Positions 15,584 to 23,587 of a DNA stretch of 29,994 bases are shown here, one piece after another. This DNA comes from JBJSXF01 sp046086225 (lineage in GTDB: Bacteria; Actinomycetota; Acidimicrobiia; IMCC26256; PALSA-610). A program made the position numbers and the translations under genes. The notes under the pieces were generated by a model, which made no database searches, was not told the DNA's origin, and worked only from the letters and a program-made list of their open reading frames with translations. The stretch covers positions 1-29,994 of the forward strand of contig JBJSXF010000194.1 of assembly GCA_046086225.1 (NCBI GenBank), given 5' to 3'. The first letter of the stretch is position 1. The number at the start of each line of letters is the position of its first letter.

Positions 15584-16411
15584 ATGCGCATCGTCACCGA
15601 CGACGGAATCGGCCTCGAGGCGGTCGTGGCGGGGAGCGGCCCGGGGCTGCTGCTCGTGCACGGCTTCGGCGGTGCGAAGGAGGACTTCGCCGACCACGTC
15701 GCGACCCTCGCGAGCGATCACACGGTCGTGACCTTCGACCTGCGGGGTCACGGCGCGAGCGATCAGCCCGACGACCCGGCGGCGTACTCGCTCGAACGGC
15801 TCGCCGGCGACATCCTCGGGGTGGCCGACCACCTCGGCTTCGCCACGTTCCGACTGTTGGGCCACTCGATGGGCGGCATGGTGGCGCGCAAGGTGGCGCT
15901 CGCCGCGCCCGACCGCGTCGACGCGCTCGTGATGATGGACAGCACCCCCGGTCCGGTGCCCGGCTTCGATCCGGGTCTGCTCGAGTTCGCGGCCGACGTG
16001 GCGCTCAACGACGGCAAGGCAGCCCTGAAGGAGCTCCTCGACTTCGCCCAGCCACTCACGACTCCCGCGTACGAGCGGCTCGTCGACGAGCGCTCGGGCT
16101 TCCAGGAGTACGTCGACGCGAAGTGGGAGAACCTGTCGGCGGTGATGTGGGGTGCGTTGGCCCGGGCCATCGCCCGCCAGTCGGATGATCTCCCGGCCCT
16201 CGCTGCGTCGCTCACGGCGCCGTTGCTCGTGCTCGTGGGTGAGCAGGACGGGCCGTTCGTCGAGGCTTCGCACGCGATGCGTGAGGCGATCCCGGGCACG
16301 ACCCTCGTCGTGATCCCCGGTGCGGGGCACTCGCCGCAGTTCGAGAACCCCGGCGCGTGGATCGATGCGCTCGCCGGCTTCCTCGCCACGGTGCCGACGC
16401 CGGTTCGCTGA
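15584..16411 (+). CDS. Alpha/beta-fold hydrolase
   Basis: A 275-residue hydrolase with oxyanion segment LLLVHGFGG, nucleophile elbow GHSMGG (Ser95), acid GEQD (Asp222) and GAGH (His249). This is the pattern of small esterases, haloperoxidase-like hydrolases and lactonases; the substrate is not predictable. The open frame extends upstream to 14462, but that part lies antisense to the flippase-like gene and is not coding. ATG 15584 is preceded at 6 nt by GACGAT, a weak version of the leaderless -10, and has no Shine-Dalgarno. It diverges from the flippase-PAP2 unit. Confidence 0.9.
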   Translation: MRIVTDDGIGLEAVVAGSGPGLLLVHGFGGAKEDFADHVATLASDHTVVTFDLRGHGASDQPDDPAAYSLERLAGDILGVADHLGFATFRLLGHSMGGMVARKVALAAPDRVDALVMMDSTPGPVPGFDPGLLEFAADVALNDGKAALKELLDFAQPLTTPAYERLVDERSGFQEYVDAKWENLSAVMWGALARAIARQSDDLPALAASLTAPLLVLVGEQDGPFVEASHAMREAIPGTTLVVIPGAGHSPQFENPGAWIDALAGFLATVPTPVR

Positions 16412-16439
16412 TCGCCGGGTCGGTCGCCGATCCGATCAG
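16408..16439. terminator. Possible bidirectional terminator between convergent genes
   Basis: CTGATCG (16408-16414) and CGATCAG (16433-16439) are perfect inverted repeats that include the stop codons of both converging genes, with an 18-nt loop. There is no T-run, and a seven-base stem is modest. Confidence 0.3.
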
Positions 16440-16819
16440 TCGCCGCTCGCCCGCTCTACGAAGCGGTCCCGGATCACCACGACCCGGGTGACCCGGCCCG
16501 CGGCCACGAGCCCGCGGGCGTCGCTCACCGAGACCCGGAACGCGAGGCGACGGCCGTCGATGTGCTCGAGCACGGCATCGGCGGTGACCCGACCCCCGAC
16601 CGGCGTCGGGGCGATGTGCGTGAGCTGCACTTCGTAGCCGACCGTCGTGGTGCCCGGATCGAGCGAGTCGACGACGGCCGCGACGGCGGCTTCCTCGGCG
16701 AGGGCGACGACCCTCGGCGTGGCGAGCACGGGCACGTCACCGCTGCGGGCCGCAACCGCGGTGTCGGCGTCGCTGACGGTGAGCCCGACCGAAGCAGAGC
16801 ATCCGGGAGCGGGCGGCAC
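16436..16819 (-). CDS. FlK-type acyl-CoA thioesterase, hot-dog fold
   Basis: A 127-residue hot-dog protein resembling the fluoroacetyl-CoA thioesterase FlK. The catalytic residues align: Thr34 (VLATPRVV), Glu42 (LAEEAA) and His68 (LTHIAPTP), with the same Thr-to-Glu and Glu-to-His spacing (8 and 26) as I recall for FlK. GRRLAFRVSVSD near the C-terminus is also family-like. Most such proteins in ordinary genomes probably act on other short acyl-CoAs rather than fluoroacetyl-CoA. The GTG 16819 start is set by TATCGT 7 nt upstream; the longer frame overlaps tldD. Confidence 0.85.
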   Translation of the reverse strand: MPPAPGCSASVGLTVSDADTAVAARSGDVPVLATPRVVALAEEAAVAAVVDSLDPGTTTVGYEVQLTHIAPTPVGGRVTADAVLEHIDGRRLAFRVSVSDARGLVAAGRVTRVVVIRDRFVERASGD

Positions 16820-16825
16820 GGGCCG

Positions 16826-16832
16826 TACGATA
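16826..16832. promoter_or_regulatory. Overlapping divergent -10 hexamers, thioesterase and tldD
   Basis: The seven bases TACGATA read as TATCGT on the minus strand (7 nt before GTG 16819) and as TACGAT on the plus strand. The plus reading would give tldD a leader of about 58 nt ending in its Shine-Dalgarno. The minus promoter is the stronger call because of the leaderless spacing. Confidence 0.5.
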
Positions 16833-16895
16833 GGGGACTCCGCCCGACCCGACGCGAGGTGGCGGCAACCGACGGCAAGGCGAGCAGGAGGCACG

Positions 16896-18293
16896 GTGGA
16901 ACCGCTCATCGAACGCGACGTGCTCGACGAGGTGCTGGCCCACGGCCTGCGCGACGGGGGCGATTTCGCCGAGGTCTTCGCCGAGGATCGGCGCACCACC
17001 AACGGGCGTTTCGACGACGGCCGGATGGAAGAGCTGGTGTCGGGCCGCGACCGGGGGGCGGGCCTGCGGGTGGTGCGGGGCGACACCACCGGCTTCGCCC
17101 ACACGAGCGACCTGTCGCGGGCCGGGCTGCTCCGGGCGGCCGAGGCGGCGGCCGCGGCCGCTCGCGCCGGGGGCGGTCGTGCCCGGGTCGTGCCGCTCGG
17201 CGACCGGGTCGACGCGCCCGCCCGACCGGGAACCGTCGACCCGACGGGTGTCGACAAGGCGGCCAAGGCCGAGCTGCTCGTCCGGGCCGAAGCCGCGGCC
17301 CGGGCCGAGGGCGGCGCCGTCCGCTCGGTCACGGCGACCTACGCCGACGCCCGGCGGCGCATCCTCGTTGCGAACTCCGAAGGGCTCCACGCCGGTGACG
17401 AGCAGGTTCGCACCCGGCTCGCCGTGCAGTGCGTGGCGACCGGGGACGCGGGCATGCAGACCGGCTTCGAGGCGCCGGGTCGCACGATGGGCGTCGAGCT
17501 GTTCGACGAGGTGAGGCCGGAGTCGGTCGGGCAGCGGGCCGCCCGTCGGGCCCTCGATCTCCTCGATGCTGCGCCGGCCCCGAGTGGTCGGCTCCCGGTG
17601 GTCCTGCGGCGAGGCGCCGGCGGCGTGCTCTTCCACGAGGCCTGCGGGCACGGGCTCGAGGCCGATCACGTGCAGAAGGACGCGACGGTCTTCGCCGGGC
17701 GGGTCGGCGAGCAGGTCGCGTCGCCGCTCGTGACCCTCGTCGACGACGGCACCTACGGGCGGGAATGGGGCACGATCGCGATCGACGATGAGGGCCATGC
17801 GGCCCGGCGCAACGTGCTCATCGAGGACGGCATCCTCACCGACTACCTGTGGGACACGATGCGGTGCCGCAAGGCGGGGCGGCTCCCGAGCGGGAGCGGT
17901 CGCCGCGAGACCTACCGCTCGCTCCCGATGCCGCGCATGACGAACACGTTCCTGCTCGCGGGGGATGCCGATCCCGACGAAATCATCCGCAGCGTCGATC
18001 GGGGCATCTACTGCGTCCAGCTCGGTGGCGGTCAGGTCGATCCGGCGACCGGCGACTTCGTGTTCGGCATCACCGAGGCGTACCTCATCGAAGGCGGGGA
18101 GATCACCGTGCCGATCCGCGCCGCGCAGCTCATCGGCAACGGTCCCGAGGTGCTGCAGATGGTCGACGCCGTGGGCAACGACTTCGAGACCTGGACGGGC
18201 ATGTGCGGGAAGCAGGGGCAGAGTGTGCCGGTGTCGGCCGGTCAGCCGACCGTGCTGGTCCGCGAGATGACCGTCGGCGGGACGGCGGCATGA
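16896..18293 (+). CDS. tldD: Metalloprotease TldD
   Basis: A 465-residue subunit of the TldD/TldE protease. The zinc motif HEACGH lies at residues 247-252 and the conserved GMCGKQGQ (Cys437) near the end supplies another ligand. RMTNTFLLAGDADPDEII and GGGQVDPATGDFVFG are also signature stretches. In known systems TldD-TldE forms a heterodimer that degrades unfolded peptides and trims microcin or CcdA-type precursors. GTG 16896 is preceded by AGGAGG at a short 4-nt spacing; the upstream frame lies antisense to the thioesterase. It overlaps tldE by ATGA. Confidence 0.95.
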   Translation: MEPLIERDVLDEVLAHGLRDGGDFAEVFAEDRRTTNGRFDDGRMEELVSGRDRGAGLRVVRGDTTGFAHTSDLSRAGLLRAAEAAAAAARAGGGRARVVPLGDRVDAPARPGTVDPTGVDKAAKAELLVRAEAAARAEGGAVRSVTATYADARRRILVANSEGLHAGDEQVRTRLAVQCVATGDAGMQTGFEAPGRTMGVELFDEVRPESVGQRAARRALDLLDAAPAPSGRLPVVLRRGAGGVLFHEACGHGLEADHVQKDATVFAGRVGEQVASPLVTLVDDGTYGREWGTIAIDDEGHAARRNVLIEDGILTDYLWDTMRCRKAGRLPSGSGRRETYRSLPMPRMTNTFLLAGDADPDEIIRSVDRGIYCVQLGGGQVDPATGDFVFGITEAYLIEGGEITVPIRAAQLIGNGPEVLQMVDAVGNDFETWTGMCGKQGQSVPVSAGQPTVLVREMTVGGTAA

Positions 18294-19654
18294 GCGGCTC
18301 GGTCGGCGACGATCTCCTCGGCCTCGCCCGCCGCGTCGCAGGCGGGGCGGGACCGGGCGAGGAGGTCGAGGCCTACGTTGTGCGGTCGGAGGAGACCGAG
18401 GTCGAGGTCTACGACGGCGAGGTCGAGTCGCTCACGACGGCGGGAGTCGAGGGCATCGGCGTTCGCGTCGTGGTCGGCGGCCGGCAGGGTCTCGCCTGGG
18501 CGGGCTCGCTCGAGCCCGAGGTCGTCGCCGAGACGCTGCGCGAAGCGCGCGACAACGCCCGGTTCAGTGCCGTCGACGAGCACTGCGGGCTGGCGACCCC
18601 GGCCGACGCTGCGGCCTGCATCCCACCCGATCTCGATCTCTGGCGCGCCGATCTCGCGACGGTGCCGACCGCCGAGAAGGTGCGGCTCGCGCTCGAGCTC
18701 GAGCGGGCCACCCGGGCCGGCGATCCCCGCATCCGCAACGTCGAGGGTGCGGGCTACGGCGACGCGCGCTCCGAGTCGGCGCTCGCGACCTCGACCGGGA
18801 TCGAGGCCGAGTCGCGGCGCACGACCTGCTCGGCGTCGGTGGCCGCGCTCGCCGACGACGGCTCGGGGACGCAGAGCGGATACGGGTTCACGACCGGACG
18901 CGCGGTCGGCGAGCTCGATCTCGAGGCCGCGGCGCGCGACGCGGTCGTCCGGTCGTGCCGGCTCCTCGGGGCCCGGCCGGTGCCGGGGCGACGAATCCCG
19001 ATCGTGCTCGACCCGCTCGTCACCCGGGCGTTCCTCGGGGTGTGCGCAGGTGCCTTCGACGGTGAGGCGGTGCTGAAGGGACGTTCCCTGTTCGCCGACC
19101 GGTTCGGCGAGGCGGTGGCCGCGCCCGGGGTCCGGCTCGTCGACGATCCCACCGATCCGCGGGCACCGGGCGCGGCCCGCTTCGACGGGGAGGGGATCCC
19201 GACCCGCCGGAACGATCTCGTGGTCGACGGCGTGCTGCAGCGGTTCCTCCACAACGTCGCGACCGGTCGGCGCGCGGGGGTGCCGACGACCGCGAGCGCG
19301 ACCCGCTCGTTCGCGTCGGTTCCCGGGGTCGGGGTGCGGGCGTTGCGGCTCGAGCCGGGATCGCTCGGTCCGGACGAGATCCTGCGCCGGGCGGGCGACG
19401 CGCTGTACGTGCAGTCGGTGAGCGGGCTCCACTCGGGCACGAACCCGATCTCGGGCGACTTCTCGGTCGGCGCGGTCGGGCTCGTGGTCCGCGACGGCGA
19501 GCTCGGGGCTCCGGTGCGCGAGGTGACCATCGCCTCCACGCTGCAGCGGATGCTCCTCGACATCGTCGAGGTCGGGTCCGATCTCGTGTTCCTGCCCGGT
19601 GCGACCGCCGGGCTCACGCTCCTGATCGGCGAGATGACCCTCAGCGGGGCGTGA
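18290..19654 (+). CDS. tldE: TldE/PmbA-family protease subunit
   Basis: A 454-residue partner of TldD. It has the shared fold (EVEVYDGEVESLTTAGVEGIGVRV near the N-terminus) and the closing SGLHSGTNPISGDFSVGAVG, but lacks the HExxxH motif, as expected for the non-catalytic subunit that shapes the chamber. The ATG overlaps the tldD stop (ATGA), so the two are made in step. No substrate candidate such as a small modified-peptide precursor is visible nearby, so a housekeeping role is more likely than natural-product maturation. Confidence 0.95.
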   Translation: MSGSVGDDLLGLARRVAGGAGPGEEVEAYVVRSEETEVEVYDGEVESLTTAGVEGIGVRVVVGGRQGLAWAGSLEPEVVAETLREARDNARFSAVDEHCGLATPADAAACIPPDLDLWRADLATVPTAEKVRLALELERATRAGDPRIRNVEGAGYGDARSESALATSTGIEAESRRTTCSASVAALADDGSGTQSGYGFTTGRAVGELDLEAAARDAVVRSCRLLGARPVPGRRIPIVLDPLVTRAFLGVCAGAFDGEAVLKGRSLFADRFGEAVAAPGVRLVDDPTDPRAPGAARFDGEGIPTRRNDLVVDGVLQRFLHNVATGRRAGVPTTASATRSFASVPGVGVRALRLEPGSLGPDEILRRAGDALYVQSVSGLHSGTNPISGDFSVGAVGLVVRDGELGAPVREVTIASTLQRMLLDIVEVGSDLVFLPGATAGLTLLIGEMTLSGA

Positions 19655-19672
19655 CGCAGCGCGTCGGAAACT

Positions 19673-20395
19673 TCAGGCGCGACCGCGGCGGGTGAGGATC
19701 GCGTCGATCTCGGCGAGGGCGCTTCGGGGTTCGAGGAAGTGCACGGCCTCCATGCCGACGGCCCGGGCCGCCGCGATGTTCTCGGCGTTGTCGTCGACGA
19801 AGATCGTCTCGGTGGGTGCGACGCCGAGTCGTTCGCACGCCAGGAGGTAGATGTCGGCCTCGGGCTTGCGCATGCCGACGTGGCTCGAGTCGACGACGTC
19901 CTCGCAGAGCTCGTCGACCGGGAACATCGACCGCCAGTTGTCGCCGAACTCACGGACATTGTTGGTGAGGAGGCTGACCCGCAGCCCGTCGGCCCGCAGC
20001 TCGCGCATCTTGTGGACGGTCATCCAGTGCACGCCGGGTGCGCTGTTGCGCCAGAACCGCGCGTAGGCGTCCATGTCGATCGCTCGACCGAGCACGGTGG
20101 GGGCCTTGTCGACGAGCCGCGTGAAGTAGGTGGCGAGGTCGATCTCGCCCTTCTCGAGCAGGTGCCAGTCGGGTTCGTCGACGATCTCGCCGGCGGCTTC
20201 GGCGCCGTCGGGATCGGCGGCGACCGCGGCCGCCACGGATCGGCCCTCGACCCCGATGTAGGAGGTGTCGCCGAACAGCAGGCTGATGAGCGATCCGGGT
20301 CGAAAGCCCTCGGCCTCCTCGAAGGCCCCGAGGCCGACGAAGAGCGGGCTCGAGACCACGCCGCCGAAGTCGAAGATCACGGTGCTGATCGTCAC
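19673..20395 (-). CDS. HAD-superfamily hydrolase, DFGG type
   Basis: A 240-residue HAD protein. Motif I is VIFDFGGVV: the nucleophile Asp is present but the usual second Asp is Gly, as in the soluble epoxide hydrolase N-domain/ACAD10-like branch. Motif II is LLTNN, motif III the Lys in MRKPEADIY, and motif IV FVDDNAENI. A helical cap occupies roughly residues 20-120. Activity may be phosphatase or haloacid-type; the altered motif I makes phosphatase strength uncertain. GTG 20395 lies 7 nt after TACCGT. It converges on tldE with an 18-bp gap. Confidence 0.88.
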   Translation of the reverse strand: MTISTVIFDFGGVVSSPLFVGLGAFEEAEGFRPGSLISLLFGDTSYIGVEGRSVAAAVAADPDGAEAAGEIVDEPDWHLLEKGEIDLATYFTRLVDKAPTVLGRAIDMDAYARFWRNSAPGVHWMTVHKMRELRADGLRVSLLTNNVREFGDNWRSMFPVDELCEDVVDSSHVGMRKPEADIYLLACERLGVAPTETIFVDDNAENIAAARAVGMEAVHFLEPRSALAEIDAILTRRGRA

Positions 20396-20402
20396 GGGCC
20401 CG

Positions 20403-20408
20403 ACGGTA
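20403..20408 (-). promoter_or_regulatory. -10 hexamer for leaderless start of the HAD gene
   Basis: Minus-strand TACCGT, then 7 nt, then GTG 20395. It lies in the 49-bp gap after the SAF-domain gene. Confidence 0.6.
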
Positions 20409-20444
20409 GCGGTCGAACCCGGGGTGCCTCCGGGCCGGACGGGC

Positions 20445-21209
20445 TCATCCGAGCGGGGGCGGGGCGCCGACGGTGTCCGGGTCGGTCGGCGGCGGGGCGA
20501 GGGCGAGTCCGATCCGCCCGCTGATCGAAGCCGCCGTGACCGCCGGGGCCTCGGTTTCGGTGACGAGCAGGGTGACGGCCGTGCCGCCGTCGGGCTCGGT
20601 GCGCCCGCCGAGGACGGTCGCTCCGACCGCGACGATCGCGGCGCGGCGGGCGTCGGCCGAGAGGATGTCGGAGACGGCGAAGACGTCGACGGTCGTGCCC
20701 GCCGGGGGCCGGGATCCGTCGGCCGGTAGAACTCGGACGGCCCGGTGACCGACGGGGACGAGCCCGGCGATTCCGGGGTGTCCGGTCGAGGCGAGGCCCC
20801 GGGTCCGCACGGGGTCACCGGCGAGGAGCGGTCGGGCGAGGGTTCGTCCGGCGGCGGCATCGATCGAGCGGAGCGCGTCGGCGGCGACGGCCCGCGCCGG
20901 TCGGATGACGATGCGGAGGTCGGCCGGGGTCAGGCGTCGGCCGAGCGGGAGATCGCGCGCGGCGACCGCGATGCCGACGGGGGGACCGAATGCGTCGGCC
21001 CGGTCGTGCAGGCGCCGGAGATCCGACCCGACGACGATCGCGGTGAGCAGGGCGACGCCGACGGCGACCACCCGGAAGGTTGCGGCTCGGGTCACGAGGG
21101 ACCGTCCGCGCGTGTCGGGGCGAGGGACGCGAGCGGTTGTGGTGGGCTCGGTCGGGATTCCGGTCGCGGGCCCGCGAGGGCCGGACGACCCGGCGTTGTT
21201 CGTCGACAC
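20445..21209 (-). CDS. SAF-domain membrane-anchored protein, CpaB-like
   Basis: A 254-residue protein with a Pro/Thr/Arg-rich cytoplasmic N-terminus, one membrane helix at about 45-62 (FRVVAVGVALLTAIVVGS) and a SAF domain at about 75-140 (VAARDLPLGRRLTPADLRIV onward). The domain occurs in CpaB/RcpC pilus-assembly proteins and in flagellar FlgA. A SAF protein also lies near the FmdB-galU-moeA cluster of other actinobacteria, as I recall. GTG 21209 has the Shine-Dalgarno GGGAGG 8 nt upstream. No other pilus genes are in the window, so a Flp-pilus role is not shown. Confidence 0.8.
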   Translation of the reverse strand: MSTNNAGSSGPRGPATGIPTEPTTTARVPRPDTRGRSLVTRAATFRVVAVGVALLTAIVVGSDLRRLHDRADAFGPPVGIAVAARDLPLGRRLTPADLRIVIRPARAVAADALRSIDAAAGRTLARPLLAGDPVRTRGLASTGHPGIAGLVPVGHRAVRVLPADGSRPPAGTTVDVFAVSDILSADARRAAIVAVGATVLGGRTEPDGGTAVTLLVTETEAPAVTAASISGRIGLALAPPPTDPDTVGAPPPLG

Positions 21210-21286
21210 GGGGCTTCCTCCCGTACTCAGGGCGCGCGGCGCCGTGATCGGTGGGAGGAAGCGAGTCGTCGGTGGGTAGGAACGGA

Positions 21287-21304
21287 TTCTGCGTCGACGC
21301 AGAA
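21287..21304. promoter_or_regulatory. Perfect 18-bp palindrome upstream of the SAF gene
   Basis: TTCTGCGTC joined directly to its exact complement GACGCAGAA, without a spacer. It is 78 bp before the SAF start codon. Symmetry and position fit an operator for a dimeric repressor; no known consensus is matched. Confidence 0.55.
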
Positions 21305-21405
21305 CCCGGTAATGACCGGCGAATGACGTGCGGAGGTTAACGGTTCTTGACTAGAGTGCCCACTCCCGGGAACAAACGGCGCACGCCGCTGGTTGGAACC
21401 GGACT

Positions 21406-21474
21406 CGACGCCTTCGGGCGTTGCCTGTCCCCGGCCAGCCGGCCATCGCCCGCCCGGGCCGGCGGCCGGGGACA
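21406..21474 (-). terminator. Two consecutive hairpins downstream of the FmdB-family gene
   Basis: The larger hairpin pairs TGTCCCCGGCC (21426-21436) with GGCCGGGGACA (21464-21474) and can extend inward by six more pairs past one bulged A. The second is a 7-bp stem closed by a TTCG tetraloop (21406-21423). Read on the minus strand they follow the FmdB-family stop by about 90 nt. There is no T-tract, as is common for actinobacterial terminators. Confidence 0.5.
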
Positions 21475-21565
21475 CCTTCGAATGCTTTCGTCGGGCTTTC
21501 GACGCGAGCGGGAGGGGTGCTTCCGGCGCGAGCGGCTCGCCGCGCGTCGCCCGGGGATGCGCCGC

Positions 21566-21916
21566 TCAGGGAGCGGTTGACGACGAGCCGCCGCTCTTCG
21601 CCTTGCCCGACGACTTCTTCTCGTCGGACTTCTTCGGCTCGGCCGGCGTGGGAGTGCTCCCGCCGGTGGTCGCCGTATCGCCCGAGCCGGAGGAAGTGGA
21701 GCTGTCGGAACGCGAGCTGCTACCCCCGGAGGAGGACTTCCCGCGGTTGTCGGTCTTGTAGAAGCCCGACCCCTTCAGCACGATCCCGGCCGGTGACAGC
21801 ACCTTCGTGAGCTTCCCGCCGCAGCCCGAGTGCTTCGTCAGGGGGGCGTCGGAGAAGGACTGGTAGACCTCGATGAGCTCGTCGCAGCGGGCGCAGCGGT
21901 ACTCGTAGGTCGGCAT
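21566..21916 (-). CDS. FmdB-family zinc-ribbon protein, Ruc-like redox chaperone
   Basis: A 116-residue protein. Residues 1-55 are the FmdB zinc ribbon: MPTYEYRCARC begins it and LKGSGFYKTD ends it. The remainder is a Ser/Gly/Lys-rich disordered tail. In M. tuberculosis the related Rv0991c (Ruc) is a redox-switched chaperone with zinc cysteines at 8, 11, 29 and 32, as I recall; here Cys8, Cys11 and Cys32 remain but position 29 is His. Zinc could still bind (C3H) but one disulfide partner is lost. The ATG has a GGAG six nucleotides upstream. A CIRCE operator and -10 lie directly upstream, predicting heat-shock control by HrcA. Confidence 0.9.
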   Translation of the reverse strand: MPTYEYRCARCDELIEVYQSFSDAPLTKHSGCGGKLTKVLSPAGIVLKGSGFYKTDNRGKSSSGGSSSRSDSSTSSGSGDTATTGGSTPTPAEPKKSDEKKSSGKAKSGGSSSTAP

Positions 21917-21978
21917 GGCGGACTCCGTCTTCGCGAGGGCTCCCGATCTTCGCCGCCTCGGGAACGGGTCCCGGGGGC

Positions 21979-22009
21979 TGGCACTCGATCGTGGGGAGTG
22001 CCAATCGTA
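21979..22009 (-). promoter_or_regulatory. CIRCE (HrcA operator) abutting a -10 hexamer
   Basis: TGGCACTC (21979-21986), nine bases, then GAGTGCCA (21996-22003): a perfect match to the CIRCE core GCACTC-N9-GAGTGC. On the minus strand TACGAT (22009-22004) lies immediately before it, so transcription starts inside the operator. HrcA bound here would block the FmdB-family gene; heat or unfolded protein would release it. The divergent plsY start is 116 bp away. Confidence 0.85.
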
Positions 22010-22118
22010 CTGCGGGGCGGAACGGGCCGCTCGCTCGCCCCCGGCCGCCCCGAGCCGCCCGCGGTCGGCGGACGGAGGCGGCGGATCGCTTCCCGATTCC
22101 TGCGTCAGAATGGCGGGG

Positions 22119-22700
22119 ATGGCCGTCGTCCTCCTCGTCCCCGTTGCTTGGGCGCTCGGCACCTTCCCGACCGCGGTGACCGTGGCCCGGGCCCGGGGCC
22201 GGGACGTGCTCGGTGAGGGTTCGGGGAATCCCGGGGCCTCCAACATCGGCCGCCTCCTCGGTTGGCGGTGGGGGATCCTCGTGCTCGCCGTCGACTTCGC
22301 GAAGGGCGCAGTGGCGGCCGGGGTCGGGTTCGCGATCGACGGTCGGACCGCCGGGCTGGTGCTCGGCAGCGCTGCGGTGCTCGGTCACACCTTCCCGATC
22401 GTCCGCAAGGGCGGCAAGGGAGTGGCGACCGCCGGGGGCGCGCTCACGGTGTGCTATCCGGCCATCTCGGCGGTCCTCGCGGTCGTCTGGTTCGTCGTGG
22501 CCCGGGTGCTGCGGAAATCGTCGTTGGCCTCGCTCACGATCACCGTGGCGTTCCCGCTGCTCGTGCTGGTGACCGGACCGGCCACGGGTGAAATCGCCAT
22601 CATCGTGGCCCTGGCCGCGCTGATCATCTTCCTCCACCGCGGCAACATCTCGCGGCTCGTCCGGGGTGAGGAGCACGACATCGGAGGGAGGCCGTCGTGA
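22119..22700 (+). CDS. plsY: Acyl-phosphate:glycerol-3-phosphate acyltransferase PlsY
   Basis: A 193-residue membrane acyltransferase that makes lysophosphatidic acid, the first step of phospholipid synthesis. SGNPGASN (residues 35-42), KGGKGVATAGG and the final LIIFLHRGNISRLVRGEE are the family motifs; about five hydrophobic helices are visible. The start could be ATG 22110 or 22119. I prefer 22119 because CAGAAT lies 7 nt upstream, though that hexamer is weak. It overlaps galU by 4 bp (GTGA) and begins the plsY-galU-moeA unit. Confidence 0.93.
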   Translation: MAVVLLVPVAWALGTFPTAVTVARARGRDVLGEGSGNPGASNIGRLLGWRWGILVLAVDFAKGAVAAGVGFAIDGRTAGLVLGSAAVLGHTFPIVRKGGKGVATAGGALTVCYPAISAVLAVVWFVVARVLRKSSLASLTITVAFPLLVLVTGPATGEIAIIVALAALIIFLHRGNISRLVRGEEHDIGGRPS

Positions 22701-23587
22701 CGACGGGTCGCGTTCGCAAGGCAGTGATCCCCGCCGCCGGGCTCGGGACGCGTGTCCTGCCCGCCACGAAGAGCGCGCCCAAGGAGCTCCTCCCGGTCGT
22801 CGACAAGCCGGCGATCCAGTACGTGGTCGAGGAGGCGGTGCGGGCCGGCATCACCGAGATCGTCGTCATCACCGGGCGCAACAAGAGTGCGCTCGAGGAT
22901 CACTTCGACCGCAGCCCCGAGCTCGAGGCTGCGCTCGAACGTTCGGGCAAGCACGAAGCGCTCGCCGAGGTGCGGCGCGTCGCCGAACTCGCGCACGTGT
23001 GCTTCGTCCGGCAACGCGAGGCGCTCGGTCTCGGTCATGCCGTCGGCACCGCCCGGGCGATCGTCGGTGACGAGCCGTTTGCCGTCCTGCTCCCCGACGA
23101 CATCATGGTCGACGATTCGGCGCTGCTCCGCGCGATGCTCATCGAGCACGCGGCGACGGGCGGTTCGGTGCTCGGTCTCGAGGAGGTGCCCGCCGCGCAG
23201 ACGGCGTCGTACGGCTGCGTCGATCCGGCGACCACCGATCGGCCCGGTGTGGTCGAGGTGCGCGGCGTGGTGGAGAAGCCCGCACCCGAGGTGGCACCTT
23301 CGAACCTGGCGATCATCGGGCGATACGTGCTCACCCCCGAGGTGTTCGACCACATCGAGCGCCTGCAGCCGGGCGCCGGAGGCGAGCTGCAGCTCACCGA
23401 CGCGATCAGCGCACTGCTCGACCATCAGGTGGTCTCGGGGTGCGTGAGCCCGGGGTTGCGCTACGACGTGGGCCGCAAGCTCGACTTCCTGCGGGCGAAC
23501 GTTGCGCTCGCCTTGGATCGAACCGACCTCGGCCCCGAGCTCTTGGCCTGGCTGCGCACGGTCGTGGCCGACCGTCCCGACGCGTGA
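22697..23587 (+). CDS. galU: UTP-glucose-1-phosphate uridylyltransferase
   Basis: A 296-residue enzyme making UDP-glucose from UTP and glucose-1-phosphate, for cell-envelope sugars and trehalose. The nucleotide-binding GLGTRVLPATKSAPKELLPV, then KPAIQYVVEEA, LPDDIM and VVEKPAPEVAPSNLAIIGRY are all in place, and the length is normal. It is translationally coupled on both sides: its GTG overlaps plsY and its stop overlaps the GTG of moeA. galU next to moeA and a FmdB gene also occurs in mycobacteria (Rv0991c-Rv0994). Confidence 0.96.
   Translation: MTTGRVRKAVIPAAGLGTRVLPATKSAPKELLPVVDKPAIQYVVEEAVRAGITEIVVITGRNKSALEDHFDRSPELEAALERSGKHEALAEVRRVAELAHVCFVRQREALGLGHAVGTARAIVGDEPFAVLLPDDIMVDDSALLRAMLIEHAATGGSVLGLEEVPAAQTASYGCVDPATTDRPGVVEVRGVVEKPAPEVAPSNLAIIGRYVLTPEVFDHIERLQPGAGGELQLTDAISALLDHQVVSGCVSPGLRYDVGRKLDFLRANVALALDRTDLGPELLAWLRTVVADRPDA

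Larger units (their letters stand above)
21210..21565. other. Largest gene-free region, 356 bp
   Basis: I find no convincing gene here; the short open frames lack starts with ribosome sites and have no family motifs. It holds the leader of the SAF gene, an 18-bp palindrome at 21287-21304 and two successive hairpins at 21406-21474. The part around 21315-21350 is less GC-rich and is the likely site of the SAF promoter, but I cannot name a -10 with confidence. Confidence 0.6.

Noticed and set aside
16896..19654. tldD-tldE as maturation proteases of a peptide natural product
   Set aside because: No small precursor, modification enzyme or exporter is nearby; the pair is also a common housekeeping set.
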